Assembly: GCA_003586115.2 (NCBI GenBank)
Contig: QVOM02000042.1
Coordinates: forward strand, 71,360,101 to 71,424,100
Direction of reading: 5' to 3'
Origin: Salvator merianae
Taxonomy: Eukaryota; Chordata; Lepidosauria; Squamata; Teiidae
DNA length: 64,000 bases
Below, one piece after another: positions 9,932-20,560 of this stretch (the first letter of the stretch is position 1; each line of letters begins with the position of its first letter). The position numbers and the translations under genes are program-made. The notes under the pieces were generated by a model. The model worked only from the letters and a program-made list of their open reading frames with translations, had not been told where the DNA came from and searched no databases.

Positions 9932-12660
9932 ATAAGATACTAGAAGCTTTAAGGCAGGGCACCTAAGGAAAATAGTTGGATAAAATATCTATTGCTGTAG
10001 TTTTTAAAAATAAATAAATAAAGTAGCATACAAATTAAAAAATCTGAAGAAAACAAGATGAAATTATTGTTGTTAATGATTTATGTATGATTTTGCAAAA
10101 TATTCCAATAACTTTAGTCAACATTCAGTAATATATTTTATGAGGCTGTTGCATTATATCAATGTCAACAGCACTTGCATCATAGGATGTTATTTTTAAT
10201 CTAAGTTTTTGCATTTGTTTCTTCAGCTCATATGAAACATACTATTGTGGTTGGCATGATCATTCCTGTTGTTTCTGAAATGTACACAGGTTCTGATTAT
10301 TTTAGATGGTTTCAATTTTCTTATCTATATTTTGATGGGTTTTATTTCTGAATGAGGTTACCTCTTTTTTGAATCTTCTATATGGAAGAATTATAGGAAA
10401 ATGCCGCATACATGGCACTGAGCTCCTTAGTGTTATAGGGGATTGAATTTATGAACTGATATTTCAGTTTTTTCAAAAGGGAACAACAATAAACAGCATA
10501 ATTCTGAGCTAGTAATAAATATTACAAGTATAGGAAGGCAACTGCCTTTAGACATTCCAGGCTTAAGGATTATGGTTTTAGATTAAGCAGACTTCCTGAA
10601 TGGAAAGAAGGAAGGATTAAGGGTGCAGGGAAATAAACTCAAGATCCACTGTTTTTTCACATTATATGATAGTTGATAAGCAAATTGGAAAGCATTGTTA
10701 AAACAGTGTGCAGTTAGAACATCTGGCCAAATGGATGGGACTGGCTTAGTGAGGCAAATCTTATGCTTTTCTTTTGCTGTTTCAAAATAGGGCTACAAAC
10801 CAATGAGCTATAAATCTGCAGCTAAAGAAGGGAAGATTCAGCTCACTTTTCCTTTGCTCTACTTTTGGAGTTAAAATCTTTGGATAAACTGCAGAAGTCA
10901 TACCAAATAAATATCATTTGCTCTGTTTATAGCAAGGACATATAAACAAGCTACCTGGATTGAACTTTCTCATATTGGGTTGTTTGTCCAGCTCTGCTGC
11001 CTTGCCCCTAAATTTACAAAACCTGAACACCAGGTGCTATTGCACAGATTTATAGTAAAATGAGTGATGTTAAGGGTAAACACTTATTTCAACATAAGCA
11101 TTAGATACATACATTTCTATTTAACTTTTGACCTAGAATATGTCTTTGTGATTAGATTTAATCCTCATTTCTTCAGGATCTGAAAAAAGGCCCCTTGGCT
11201 ATAGCCACAGGGCATGACAATAGCCTTGCTGTTGGAATTTGCCACTATGAGATATCGCATTGAGCACCTGCTTAAATGATGTCAAAAGAGGTTTGGAAAA
11301 ATCCATGGAGCATAAGGCTACCCACGCTTATCAATCCTGATGATAATGTGACTACTTCTAGCCTAGGAGAGAAAATGTCTCTAAAGATCACTTAGTAGGA
11401 GACTGTAAGGAAGCTATGTTATTTGCATTCATATGCTTCTTGTGGGACTCCACATGCAACCTGTGAGAACCAGTTGTAGGATGATGATGATGATGATTAA
11501 ATTTCTTTAAAACATTTGTATAGCATTTGCCATAAACACATACAATTGATTTATAGCAAAAGTTGCAAAATTATGGTAGAAACAAAGGTGAAATCAAAGC
11601 TAAAAACAGTTTTATAACCATTGATGGCCCATTCTGCAGGATACAGGGAAAGAATCTTCTGTGAAAGTAAACCTGGTCAGTGACTGTTTATAAAGTAAAC
11701 AGAGATTTAACCCTTCCTCTGTGCTCAAGTGCCAGCTGCCAACGCTGAAAACAATACTAAGGGCCTAGCTATACGCCAGCCTTACCTTCTGCTTTAAAAG
11801 GAAATCTGCTAGAATTTCACATCAGTCGAGAACTGAAATAGACAGATAATGCACATCCAGACAATTTGTTTTCCTAACATAGCAAGGGAAGTGCTGTGTC
11901 TGAAGCATAAGGTGTTGCTCTACCCCAATCGTATCCCAGTTAAACGCCTCCCCACCACTGTAAATGACTGGTCTACAGAACCTGTTAAAATCTGGCTGTT
12001 CTCCTCCCCCTTTCTGTTCTCTGCTCCTGTGTAAAAGTGGTCTTGTGCTCTCTGCAACTGTGCAAAAGTGGTTCTGTGCAAATTTGTCCCTACGCAGTAA
12101 TGTTCCTGAGTCTGTCTATTTTTGGTCCCATCCAATTGTGTGTTTCTCCTCCCCTGCCTGTGTAACGTGCCCTGCTGAAATCAATTTTGACGGCATGAGT
12201 ATGTGCAGCCCAGCTATGTCAGTTAAACATAGCACAATCATTTTGTTTTCATAGGGACAGATCAAAAACTTTCATTCCACTATCATTTTTCTTTTTTCTT
12301 TTCACCTTCATTCTGGGATATAGGAGTCCACTTTTAACCGCTCTGAATGTGCAATTTCCTTCTCATTGTGGTATAAGTTTTTTTGTGCAATTGTCTTGAC
12401 TGCTGGGGAGTTCTGGGGAAGGATTGGAAGATGTGGTCCTTTTTTCTTTGATCCAATCAAGACCAGCCAAGAAGGGCCATACTCGTGTCGGGTTGAAGGG
12501 GGTGTGATGGTGTAAAAGAAGAAAAGAAGTGCAACAAACTAACGTAAGTGTCATCACCCTACTTTTGGAATTGAACAACAACTGAAACAGAAATCACTTT
12601 TTCTGAAACAGTTTCCCCCCCATCAACATTATTTCCTCCTTTATTGGCTATCTGGATGGT
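9932..12660. other. No gene recognised
   Basis: AT-rich, apparently non-coding sequence. A short (GAT)n tract lies at about 11,481-11,497. Open frames near 11,849-12,581 overlap on both strands and lack domains. Confidence 0.5.
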
Positions 12661-12665
12661 GCCTA

Positions 12666-12680
12666 AAGCCATTTTTGCGT

Positions 12681-12717
<37 letters not shown>

Positions 12718-12870
12718 ACTACCCTGGACCAGAGTGGTATGCCTCAGTCTGGGTTGGGCAATCTGTCCCAAACTGGGATGGGTTGCTCCTAGCGTGGAAC
12801 AAGGCCATCCAAGTTGGGACAGCCTGTTCCTCATCAGCCCCTGCACTGGCTCAGTAGCTCATGCCAACAT
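12666..12870. mobile_element. Harbinger-like MITE fragment with (CA)n near its end
   Basis: The left side reads TAA then AGCCATTTTTGCGTGCAC, resembling the family end seen at 8106 and 54,504. The block 12,718-12,870 aligns loosely with 8150-8290 (shared words include CAGCCTGTTC and CTGGCTC). The right terminus was not found, so the copy is probably truncated. Confidence 0.45.
12680..12717 (+). repeat. (CA)n microsatellite
   Basis: An uninterrupted CA dinucleotide tract of about 19 units. It generates spurious His/Thr-rich and Val/Cys-rich open frames on both strands. Confidence 0.97.
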
Positions 12871-13799
12871 GTGGCATGTTTATCTTACCTCAGACACAAT
12901 CATTATGCAAAGCCTATAGCAAATTATGGCTTATACGTTTTGTTTGGCTATATGGACACATCACTTTTCTTGGCAGATTTGGGAGTAGCCTGGCATTCTT
13001 TTTTTTCAGGGAGATGGTATCAGTGAATCTGCAATTCTCTGCTTTCCAGGCACTTGCTCAACACAAAGCTATAGGCACTTTCATGGTTTGTATTTTCCAA
13101 TTGTCTTAGATCAAATGCCATTTTTAGTTATGTTTCAACCATATCAGATGTATGGAGAGAAGGGCAGAAAGCCTTATAGTACTTCTAACTTTTTTAATAC
13201 TTTCATTTTTCTCCATGAGTCTCATAAAAATAGCCTAGCAATATCCATTATTACATTCATGTTGTTATGTTGATTAGTTTTGTCTCTCTGACCTGTTACA
13301 ATGAGCTTTGATGAAAAGACTGCTTGATGACCATTTTTATTTCAATACGCAGCCCTGGTTTTGTTCCTAAGCTTAGATGGATTGTTTGGTTTCCATATGA
13401 AAAAGTTCTATAAAAGAGAATGTTGTGCTGTTAATGGCACATGTCACAGTTTGGCAGTTTAATTAAACCTACCACTGCACAGTTCTCTGTTTCAGTTTGT
13501 TAAATATCTTTTCTTTTCACTACTATATTACCATTCCACACATTTCCTTAATACCATATACCGTTAACCTAGTAAAATTTAATTTCAAACTTCTAATCTC
13601 TTCCCCACTTCTCAGTTCTTGATGATATTTTGTATTTTATCTAGCCTTCAAATGCATCTTGTTATTTTCTTAGAACAAGTACAAGCCAGAGTTTATAATT
13701 TGATCATTTGCACACATATGCAAAGAGACACTCTGGTTGTGAATCAAAAATATTTACTTTTTTACTTCTTTCTGTCCTGCTTTTCTTTCAAAGAGCTGC
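12871..13799. other. No gene recognised
   Basis: Non-coding AT-rich sequence with four short overlapping open frames and no visible motif or repeat family. Confidence 0.5.
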
Positions 13800-13915
13800 A
13801 CACTGTTTTCCTTCTCTCCAGTTTATCCTCATGACAACCCTGTAGTAGATTAGGCTGAGAGGAAGTGACTGATTTAAAATCATCCAGAAAACTTTCTTTG
13901 CCAAGTGGAGGCTTA
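13800..13915 (-). mobile_element. MIR-like CORE-SINE fragment
   Basis: Words such as CATGACAACCCTGTAG, AGGCTGAGAGGAAGTGACT and the following CA/CC-rich stretch match, in reverse orientation, the conserved core and 3' side of MIR-type SINEs known from amniotes. The copy is old and lacks the tRNA-like head. The identification is from memory of the family and needs a library search. Confidence 0.5.
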
Positions 13916-13924
13916 AACTATGGA

Positions 13925-14424
13925 GCTCTTGACTGTTTCCTTCATCGGTGCAGTCCCCGTAGTCTGAGTAAGCAATCTGTTCCAGGCTGGAATGGATTGT
14001 TCTGAGTCTAGAAGAAGGTTGTTCATGTTCAGATGCCCTGTTCCATGACAGCCTCTATGCTGGCTCCAAAGCTTGTGCCAGTTCTGGAGTTGGTGTGTGG
14101 GGTCTCTAACTGTTCTGAAGGCTAGGAACAAAGGGGCCTTTCTGCACTTGCTGATTCTGTATTTGTTGCCCTGTAGGTGCTCTGTAGTAAACTGAACCAC
14201 AGAGTACTGTCTGTACAACTCCATGGTCCAGTATATTGCCCCTTAGTGTGCCAGTAGACCTCAAAAAAGATTTTTGGCATCCTGTTCTGGTCTACATTCC
14301 ATCCTATGCAGATGGAGCCTACTAGGAGTGGATGGGGTCTCCCTCGTAGACCACATCAGCATGCAGAAGTGAGACCTGCAGACCTATTTTTGGTCTAGTC
14401 TATCAGTAAGTGCAGAAAGGTCCC
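13925..14424. mobile_element. Harbinger-like MITE, relative of the 8106 element
   Basis: Order and content match the element at 8106-8764: CCAAAGCTTGTGCCAG, CATGGTCCAGTATA, GTCTACATTCCATCC and GATGGAGCCTACTAGGAGTGG occur in the same order there. The right end is AAGTGCAGAAAGGTCCC. A second inverted partner, GGGGCCTTTCTGCACTTGCT at 14,133, pairs with that end, so a shorter 14,133-14,424 unit is also possible. The left end is uncertain. Confidence 0.55.
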
Positions 14425-14979
14425 TAGTTTGACATATTAGCCACTATTTCAGAATATTTTGTTAATTGAAGTTACAGATTATAGTTCTTGTGAAATTTAC
14501 TTTGAAGGAGGACTCTAGCTTAATACTAAGTGGTATGCTCGAGTGACTTACAAAAATAAGTTACTTACTTACAAAATGAGTATTATTGTTGCTTATAATA
14601 ACAAAAGGTTGCCTGAGTTGCAGAGTTCCTGAAAGAACAAAAATCACTGAAGACACATAATATAACTAGCTATGGGAATATATCTGAGGCTGTGGCTATA
14701 TCTGCAGCATTCTTAGCCTCCAATGGGACTCAAACCAGGACTACTTCCTCCCAGTTCCACATCTTGTGTTCAGACATGTTCAGTCCTGAGTTCCCCACAC
14801 CATCAACCACTTCTAGCTGGTGTTCTGGCAGACAGAAATATGTCATAAAGGTTCACTTTTGGACAAGTAATGGAAGTGCATGCTGAATGCCCATGCAGGT
14901 ATCCTGGGAGCACGCATGCCTATGACACATATGGACAATACAGTCTTATCAAGCCTAGTTAGAACTCTCCAGTAACATA
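14425..14979. other. No gene recognised
   Basis: Nothing beyond ordinary non-coding sequence and a short 64-codon open frame without motif. Confidence 0.5.
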
Positions 14980-15159
14980 GGTCCTTTCTGCACTTGACCT
15001 TATTGCAGATTATATCCCGGAATAGGGAGCTGCCATCCACATGCTAGTGCAAACTATAAAAGGTCTTGCCCAGGGCCTACCATAGTCTGCACTAGCATGC
15101 AGATGGCAGGTTTCTATTCCGAGATATAATCTTGAATAAGTCCAAGTGCAGAAAGGCCC
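14980..15159. mobile_element. Harbinger-like MITE, 180 bp, intact palindromic copy
   Basis: Ends GGTCCTTTCTGCACTTG and its near-complement CAAGTGCAGAAAGGCCC are inverted, and the pairing continues inward for about 75 bp through GATTATATCYCGG and CATGCTAGTGCA segments. ATA flanks both sides (14,977-14,979 and 15,160-15,162). It has no coding capacity and is the complete form of the shortened copy at 9101-9225. Confidence 0.75.
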
Positions 15160-16267
15160 ATAATTGGGGAAACTAGTTTCTCTTTAATAAGATGGATACT
15201 GCTTTGCAGATTATCTTCTATAGGACAGGATCCCAAATACTCTATTGCTAGTAGAACATAGCTGTATAAACTTGGGCTATTCTGACTTAGACTGCTTCCA
15301 GACATACCAGGAATAGGGCATACTTTGCTTAAAAGCTGATCTTTCATCTCAACAGCCTTGAAGAGTTCATCTAGATCATCACAGTCCTGGAGTGGTTTTA
15401 TGAGGGCTTAGGCTGATAATGGCAAGCAAAATTCATCCTTCTGAGGTATCCTCAGATTAGGGCTGTGTAATAGACACTGGCCTAGGCATATTTTCTGTCT
15501 AAAGAGGCATGCTGAGGGTGGAACTCTGCACCTTTCTCTCAGTGTGTCCTTTCTTGGAATGACCATGTTTGGGTGAGGCTACTTCCCTGTTGCAGCCTCT
15601 GAGCAACCAAGGGATACCTCACGCCCTATCATTTAGATGCAACCTTAGTGTAAGAGTGTTAGATGAGAAAAGTGACCTCAAATTCAGAGAAGTTCTTTTG
15701 CTTGCAACATTGATCTACAAAATTTATACCAGCTTTTTCTCTAGAGTTTATATTTTAAATCTCACATTTTCCATACAAAAGCATTTGTTAGAGTTCCTCA
15801 TTTTGATGAACAATAATTCCTCGATTACTAACATGTTTTTTTTTCTTGCATTTGTAGAAGCTGAAATAAGAAGCAAAATTTGCAGTTCTGTTCTGCTGAA
15901 TCAGTGTGTTTGGGAAATACAACATGCTCCCACACTTCAATAAACTTAGCAAAGAATGAAGTCATACCAGTTTCTGACATTAAGAAAAGAAGAATTATGA
16001 GAAAGCGAAAGTGAATCAACAATTGCCTAGACTCCAGAGAAGAAATGTTGCATCTGAGCTTTTCACACAATCATATAATGCATAAATTGGAAGAGACTCA
16101 GAGTTTATCCAGTCTCATGGCTATTTTTTTCCTTGGTAGAGAACCACTGTTACTCTCAAAAAGTAATTCAGATGCTCAGGTCATACCAAATTCAATAACT
16201 CATCATTTTTCTGTTACATAGACATTTTAGCTCTTTCTCCTTCCAATGGACTGAATTTGTGCCACTC
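15160..16267. other. No gene recognised
   Basis: Open frames at 15,569-15,943 and 15,828-16,070 overlap on opposite strands and show no domain. No repeat family recognised. Confidence 0.5.
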
Positions 16268-16559
16268 TAACGTCCCATCCAGACAGGGGGAATATAGTGC
16301 CATTATGGCACCACTATGGTGGAACCATAATGTATCTGTGGCAACCCTATCATAGCTATGCTATATCCTCCCTAAAATGCATGATATCCTATTTTGGGAG
16401 AACTGACTCTGATGTGGGCTTTCCTGAAATGGGCTTTCCTGAAATAGCACTATCACTTACCTTGAAGACGGAGCTGGCATTGTTGTTCTGGCCACTGTGC
16501 ATGCGCATGGGCCAAAAGAGATGGCCGCACATGCATGGTGATTGTGTTGTTCACGTCCA

Positions 16560-16573
16560 GATATTTTGATACC
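16560..16573 (+). repeat. 14-bp direct repeat, left copy
   Basis: GATATTTTGATACC at the left boundary of the L1 fragment, repeated exactly at 17,372-17,385. Confidence 0.85.
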
Positions 16574-17371
16574 GGACTTAAAATTATATCATACTGCTTG
16601 TTGCCTAAACTGGATTGCTAAATGGTTTTGGTTAAGAGACAAAAGATTGCTGCAGTTGGAAGGCTATGATCTAAGATATGGTTGGCAAGGTTACTTATGG
16701 TATTACAAGGTAAGAGTAAAAGGTAAGTGCCTTTAAGAATCATTATGTAAGGCACACTTTATGGAAAGTTTGGAACAAATATACAAGTAGATTATACATC
16801 AAAATACCAATGTGGGTTTCACCACATGAGGACTTATTTAAAGAATCTGGTAGTAAAGCTAGATGGATTAAATATGAAGAGGTGTTGAGTAAAAACAATG
16901 AAATAAATGAATTTTCCTTGAAAACAAGAGAGCAGTTAAATCAGGAGGGTTTGGAGGTACAATGGTTTATGTATACCCAATTGATGGATGTTTTTAAAGA
17001 AGATAAAAGAAGGATGAACTTTGAATTAGAAAGACAGAAATGGGAAGAAGAACTTGAGAAAGAAGGGAGGGGTACTATAGGGGCATTTTATAAACTACTT
17101 CTGAAAATAGAATTAGAACAAGTCAAAGAATGTATGATAACATGGGCCAAAAAATAATTATGATATATTGATGGAACAATGACAAAAAATTTGGATTAAA
17201 GATTTGAAATTTACTGTATGCAATGCTTTAAAAGAGAACCTATATACGATCATGTATTGATGGTATTTAACACTTTATAAAATTTCAAAACTGTATCAAC
17301 GCATGTCAAGTAAGTGTTGGAAATGTAAAAAGCAAGAAGGTACTTTTTACCATATGTGGTGCATGCATCCG
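16574..17371 (+). pseudogene. L1 ORF2 C-terminal fragment
   Basis: Two frames carry L1 ORF2 sequence from the region after the reverse transcriptase. The first (about 16,574-16,736) has a DLKLYH start and a LEGYDLRYGWQGYLWY stretch. The second (16,810-17,157) has SPHEDLF, KARWIKYE and LKTREQL. A later segment near 17,310-17,362 reads KCWKCKKQEGTFYHMW, the Cys-rich motif near the ORF2 C-terminus. A frameshift near 16,735 and a stop at 17,155 break it. It lacks the endonuclease, the RT core, a 3' UTR and poly-A. It is flanked by 14-bp direct repeats. Confidence 0.85.
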
Positions 17372-17385
17372 GATATTTTGATACC
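17372..17385 (+). repeat. 14-bp direct repeat, right copy
   Basis: An exact copy of 16,560-16,573. The pair brackets the L1 fragment like a target-site duplication. Confidence 0.85.
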
Positions 17386-17555
17386 TGGATGTGCGTGTCC
17401 ACTACTCATTCATGGGGGGAAAAAATGATGTTCGTGCATGTGCGGTGGTCACGATTACACACTTCTGGGTATTTCACATTGGCAAAATATCCGAAAGTGT
17501 GTGTACCAAAAAGTGTGCAGATAACATAGCCCCCCATGCTGTCTAGATGACAGGT

Positions 17556-18357
17556 GGTCATTCCAGAGGGCTTTTCTCTGGAATATTGTCTGTTGAAGTT
17601 ATATCCAGCTGGCATCTAGAGCCAGTCTGAGTTAGAACAGCGTGTTCTATTTTGTGCCATATTTGTCTCCTCTTTCTGGTTTATTTTTTCAGATATTCAG
17701 GTTTTTCCTTCCTTCCTTCTGTGGTATTACTTTACAACACTTTGTCCAGTTTGACAATCATGCAAAGGTTAGTTTAACAGCCTCCCTGGATATGCTACCA
17801 TCATCTTTTACCTGCTTTTGTAACCATTTAAATTTTTTCACGGGTGCCACTCCTACTTGTGCCATCACCAATGAAAGACTTGTTTGGGCACTGCTCCAAC
17901 CCATGCTACTATCATTTCAACATTAAAATGTGGCCATTTAAAAGTGCTTTCTGTGACACATGTCCTTTTTCCCCAAATGAGGGTTTCCTTTTTAAGTTAC
18001 TAAAAATCTTCTAGTTCTTCTGTGGTTTGAATGATAGGCAGGACCTGGCATAGGGTGAGAGAATATTCCCCATAGCCAAGAATGCCACTCTTGTTTAAAA
18101 TAAGCAAAGAAACACTTCTTAGCTTGCTGTTATGCCAGAAGAGAATTAGGTAGGGGTGTATAACAACCCTCCAAAATTGTTGTGCTTATTTATAGACTGC
18201 ATTTGCCAAAAAGATGTTGAAGGCTGTTTGTAGCATTCAAATAATCATACATAAAAATACAAAAATCTTACTGTCAACATTACACAGAAGAAAACATCAC
18301 ATTAAATAACTGAAACAATATATATAACATCTAACTAATTCATATGTAGGCAACAAG
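17556..18357. other. No gene recognised
   Basis: Non-coding, with one 94-codon open frame (17,642-17,926) that shows no motif. Confidence 0.5.
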
Positions 18358-18360
18358 TAA

Positions 18361-18498
18361 GGCTGCATCAAGACGTCACTTACTTATTCTGCTATATTTG
18401 GATATTCCAAAATAAAGCATGGACAATCTGGAATATCCATGCTTCATCCCAGAATATCCAAATATAGAGGAATAAGTAAGTGATGTCTGGATGCAGCT
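18361..18498. mobile_element. Palindromic MITE (TGCATCC family), copy 2, 138 bp
   Basis: Ends GGCTGCATC and GATGCAGCT are inverted. The two halves pair along most of their length through ACTTACTTATTC, TATATTTGGATATTC and GCATGGA segments, so the single strand would form a long hairpin. TAA flanks both sides (18,358-18,360 and 18,499-18,501), which fits a 3-bp Harbinger-type duplication. No coding capacity. Confidence 0.8.
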
Positions 18499-18501
18499 TA
18501 A

Positions 18502-20454
18502 AAGTCTTCCCTTTTCTTCAGTGCCAGTCAAAAGCAGCCAGAGTTCTTATACTTCCTGGGGGAAAGTACAGCAGAGGCAAACAGGCAAGGAATAGTGGCA
18601 GGATCTGCACAATGCCATTGCTGTGCCATAAGTGTCTCCTTAGGGTGCAGGGTTTATACACCCCTGCACCCTTGTGTTATCATGGGTTCACTAGAAGAGC
18701 CTGGGGTCAACATGACCTTGCACTCATCCAGCAAACAGCCTGTATAAGTGATCATTACAGAGCTTTAGCGGCAGAGCAGAAGGAAGAACATTAACATCGC
18801 TTCCTACTGCTCTTCTGCTGCACCACTGTAGCTCAAGCAGACTTACCTGCCTGCTTTTTTCGAATCACATAGCATGGCCCTGTTTTCAGAAATGGCCAAC
18901 TTCCATGTTTCTGAAAGCATCTGCAGCTGAGAACGTTGAAGCCAGGGAACAAAACTTTCTTGGCTGTGATGTTTGCATGGCCAAGATGGTGGAAGGTGTA
19001 GAAACAGTCCACTGCTGAGTCACAAAGAGCACAGTGTTTGTGCAATGTTCTCAGCATACTTCATGGCAGCCTCCATACAGATCCTACAGTGTCTGGCCAG
19101 CTGTGATAGTAACAGCTTTATTTTAGACGTGACATGGTGTATATAGGGAACCACAAATCAAATCAGCAAATTCATAAGAAATGGCAGAGAGTTCTGTACT
19201 AACAGTTATGCTCCTTCTGCTGAGACCCGTGATTCCTTGTACGCATCTCATGCAGAAAAACACTCTTTGCATTGTGAAGAGTCTTCCACTAACACTCAGA
19301 CAAGAATTCAGGCAACAATACCTAATGTTATTTTTGCCTCCTGCACATGGAGATTTGATTCCAAGCCTTAGAACTCAAGCCCTAAACAGGATATCATTCA
19401 GGATATGATAACTGTAGCAGATGTTCCTGATACATGTTGGGGAAAACACCTGATTTTCCCATCCAAGTCCTTGTTTCCCCTGTATATAGGCAGTGAGTCT
19501 GTCCCTGGACACTGAGGCAGTGCTGTCTTCATCAGTTCCCTGGCAATCTTCTCCCTCTGTTCATTGAATTGTGTAAGGGGTTCTATGGAATGTTTAATCA
19601 TCAATGGGTCCTGGCCAATATCTGCATATGATACATTTTGTGGCTGAGCAGAAATTCTTAGAAAAGCTCACCAACTCCATTTTTTTTAAAAGATAGAAAA
19701 AAAGAGTTGTGAAGAATCCTATATTTTGGTTTGTGGAATAAAAATATCAAAAATGCTTTTGAGTCAATGGCAGATTCTGCATTACAAGCATAGTGCTCTT
19801 CTTTGTAATCTAAGAGAAGCACTGTGTCCTATAAGTCAGGATCGAAGCTGTGGATTTCCCAGTTGTGATCTTGATGGGTAGGATGGTGGTTATTTGATGA
19901 GGCCACCAAGGAGACAGGAAGGTCTCCCCAACCAGTGGTGACAGGGCTGCTGACAAGCAGAAGGAGCTCTTCTATCCTATCTCTATAATTTATTCATCAA
20001 AGAGTAATACAGGTCTTGTATCTTGAACCCCGGTCCCTGCCCTGCCTGCCTCATCACGAAGAGAACTTGGATCTTACAAATCACAGCATAAATATGCTAG
20101 AAGCATCCAGGCACCTTTCCAGAGGTAATTGGGAACCTAATTATTCCTGAAAAGGGGAAGCAAAAGAGCAAATAAGTCAAAAAGCATAGATATGACCAAT
20201 GCATAGGTAACTTGGGTATTCAATTCTTTGTAGACATTCCTTCTCAGGAAACTGCAGCCAAATAAGCCCAGTGGGGTAATGGTTTGAGTGTGGGCCTTCT
20301 CAAATGTAGAACCAACTTTAGGAACCCTGTTTCTGGAGGTGTCTCAAGCAAGATTCGCATGAGTCCATTACGTTGCTGTGGGATTAATCTAATAGTGCAG
20401 AGACTGAACATCTCTGTGCCCTTGATGCACCACAGGTGTGCTTCTAGAGCACAA
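18502..20454. other. No gene recognised; one short hairpin
   Basis: An 11-bp perfect stem, AGGGTGCAGGG and its complement, lies at 18,642-18,672. The stretch 18,890-18,985 shows weak resemblance, in reverse orientation, to 21,100-21,230, perhaps an old repeat family. The open frames lack domains. Confidence 0.5.
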
Positions 20455-20460
20455 GACATT

Positions 20461-20560
20461 TATTTACTTATTTATTGCATTTCTATCTCACCCTATACTC
20501 AAAGGTCTCAAGATGGGTCACAATAAAATCCACTATAAAACAGATGAACTAATTAGCTAA
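20461..20560 (-). mobile_element. LINE/SINE 3'-tail module (minus)
   Basis: Read on the minus strand it gives the TGGGTATAGGGTGAGATA-type block followed by an (AAAT)n-like tail, the same end module as at 29,806, 54,940 and 58,512. Only the 3' end is present. Confidence 0.5.

Larger units (their letters stand above)
16268..17555. mobile_element. Possible MITE split by an L1 fragment
   Basis: The left flank begins near CATCCAGACAGGGGG and the right flank ends near CCCCCCATGCTGTCTAGATG, which are imperfect inverted partners. CATGCATG-like and TGTGCG-like words occur on both sides of the L1 insert. This suggests a DNA element interrupted at 16,573. Termini and target duplication are not fixed, so the call is tentative. 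The tandem 15-mer GGGCTTTCCTGAAAT repeats at about 16,417-16,446. Confidence 0.35.
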
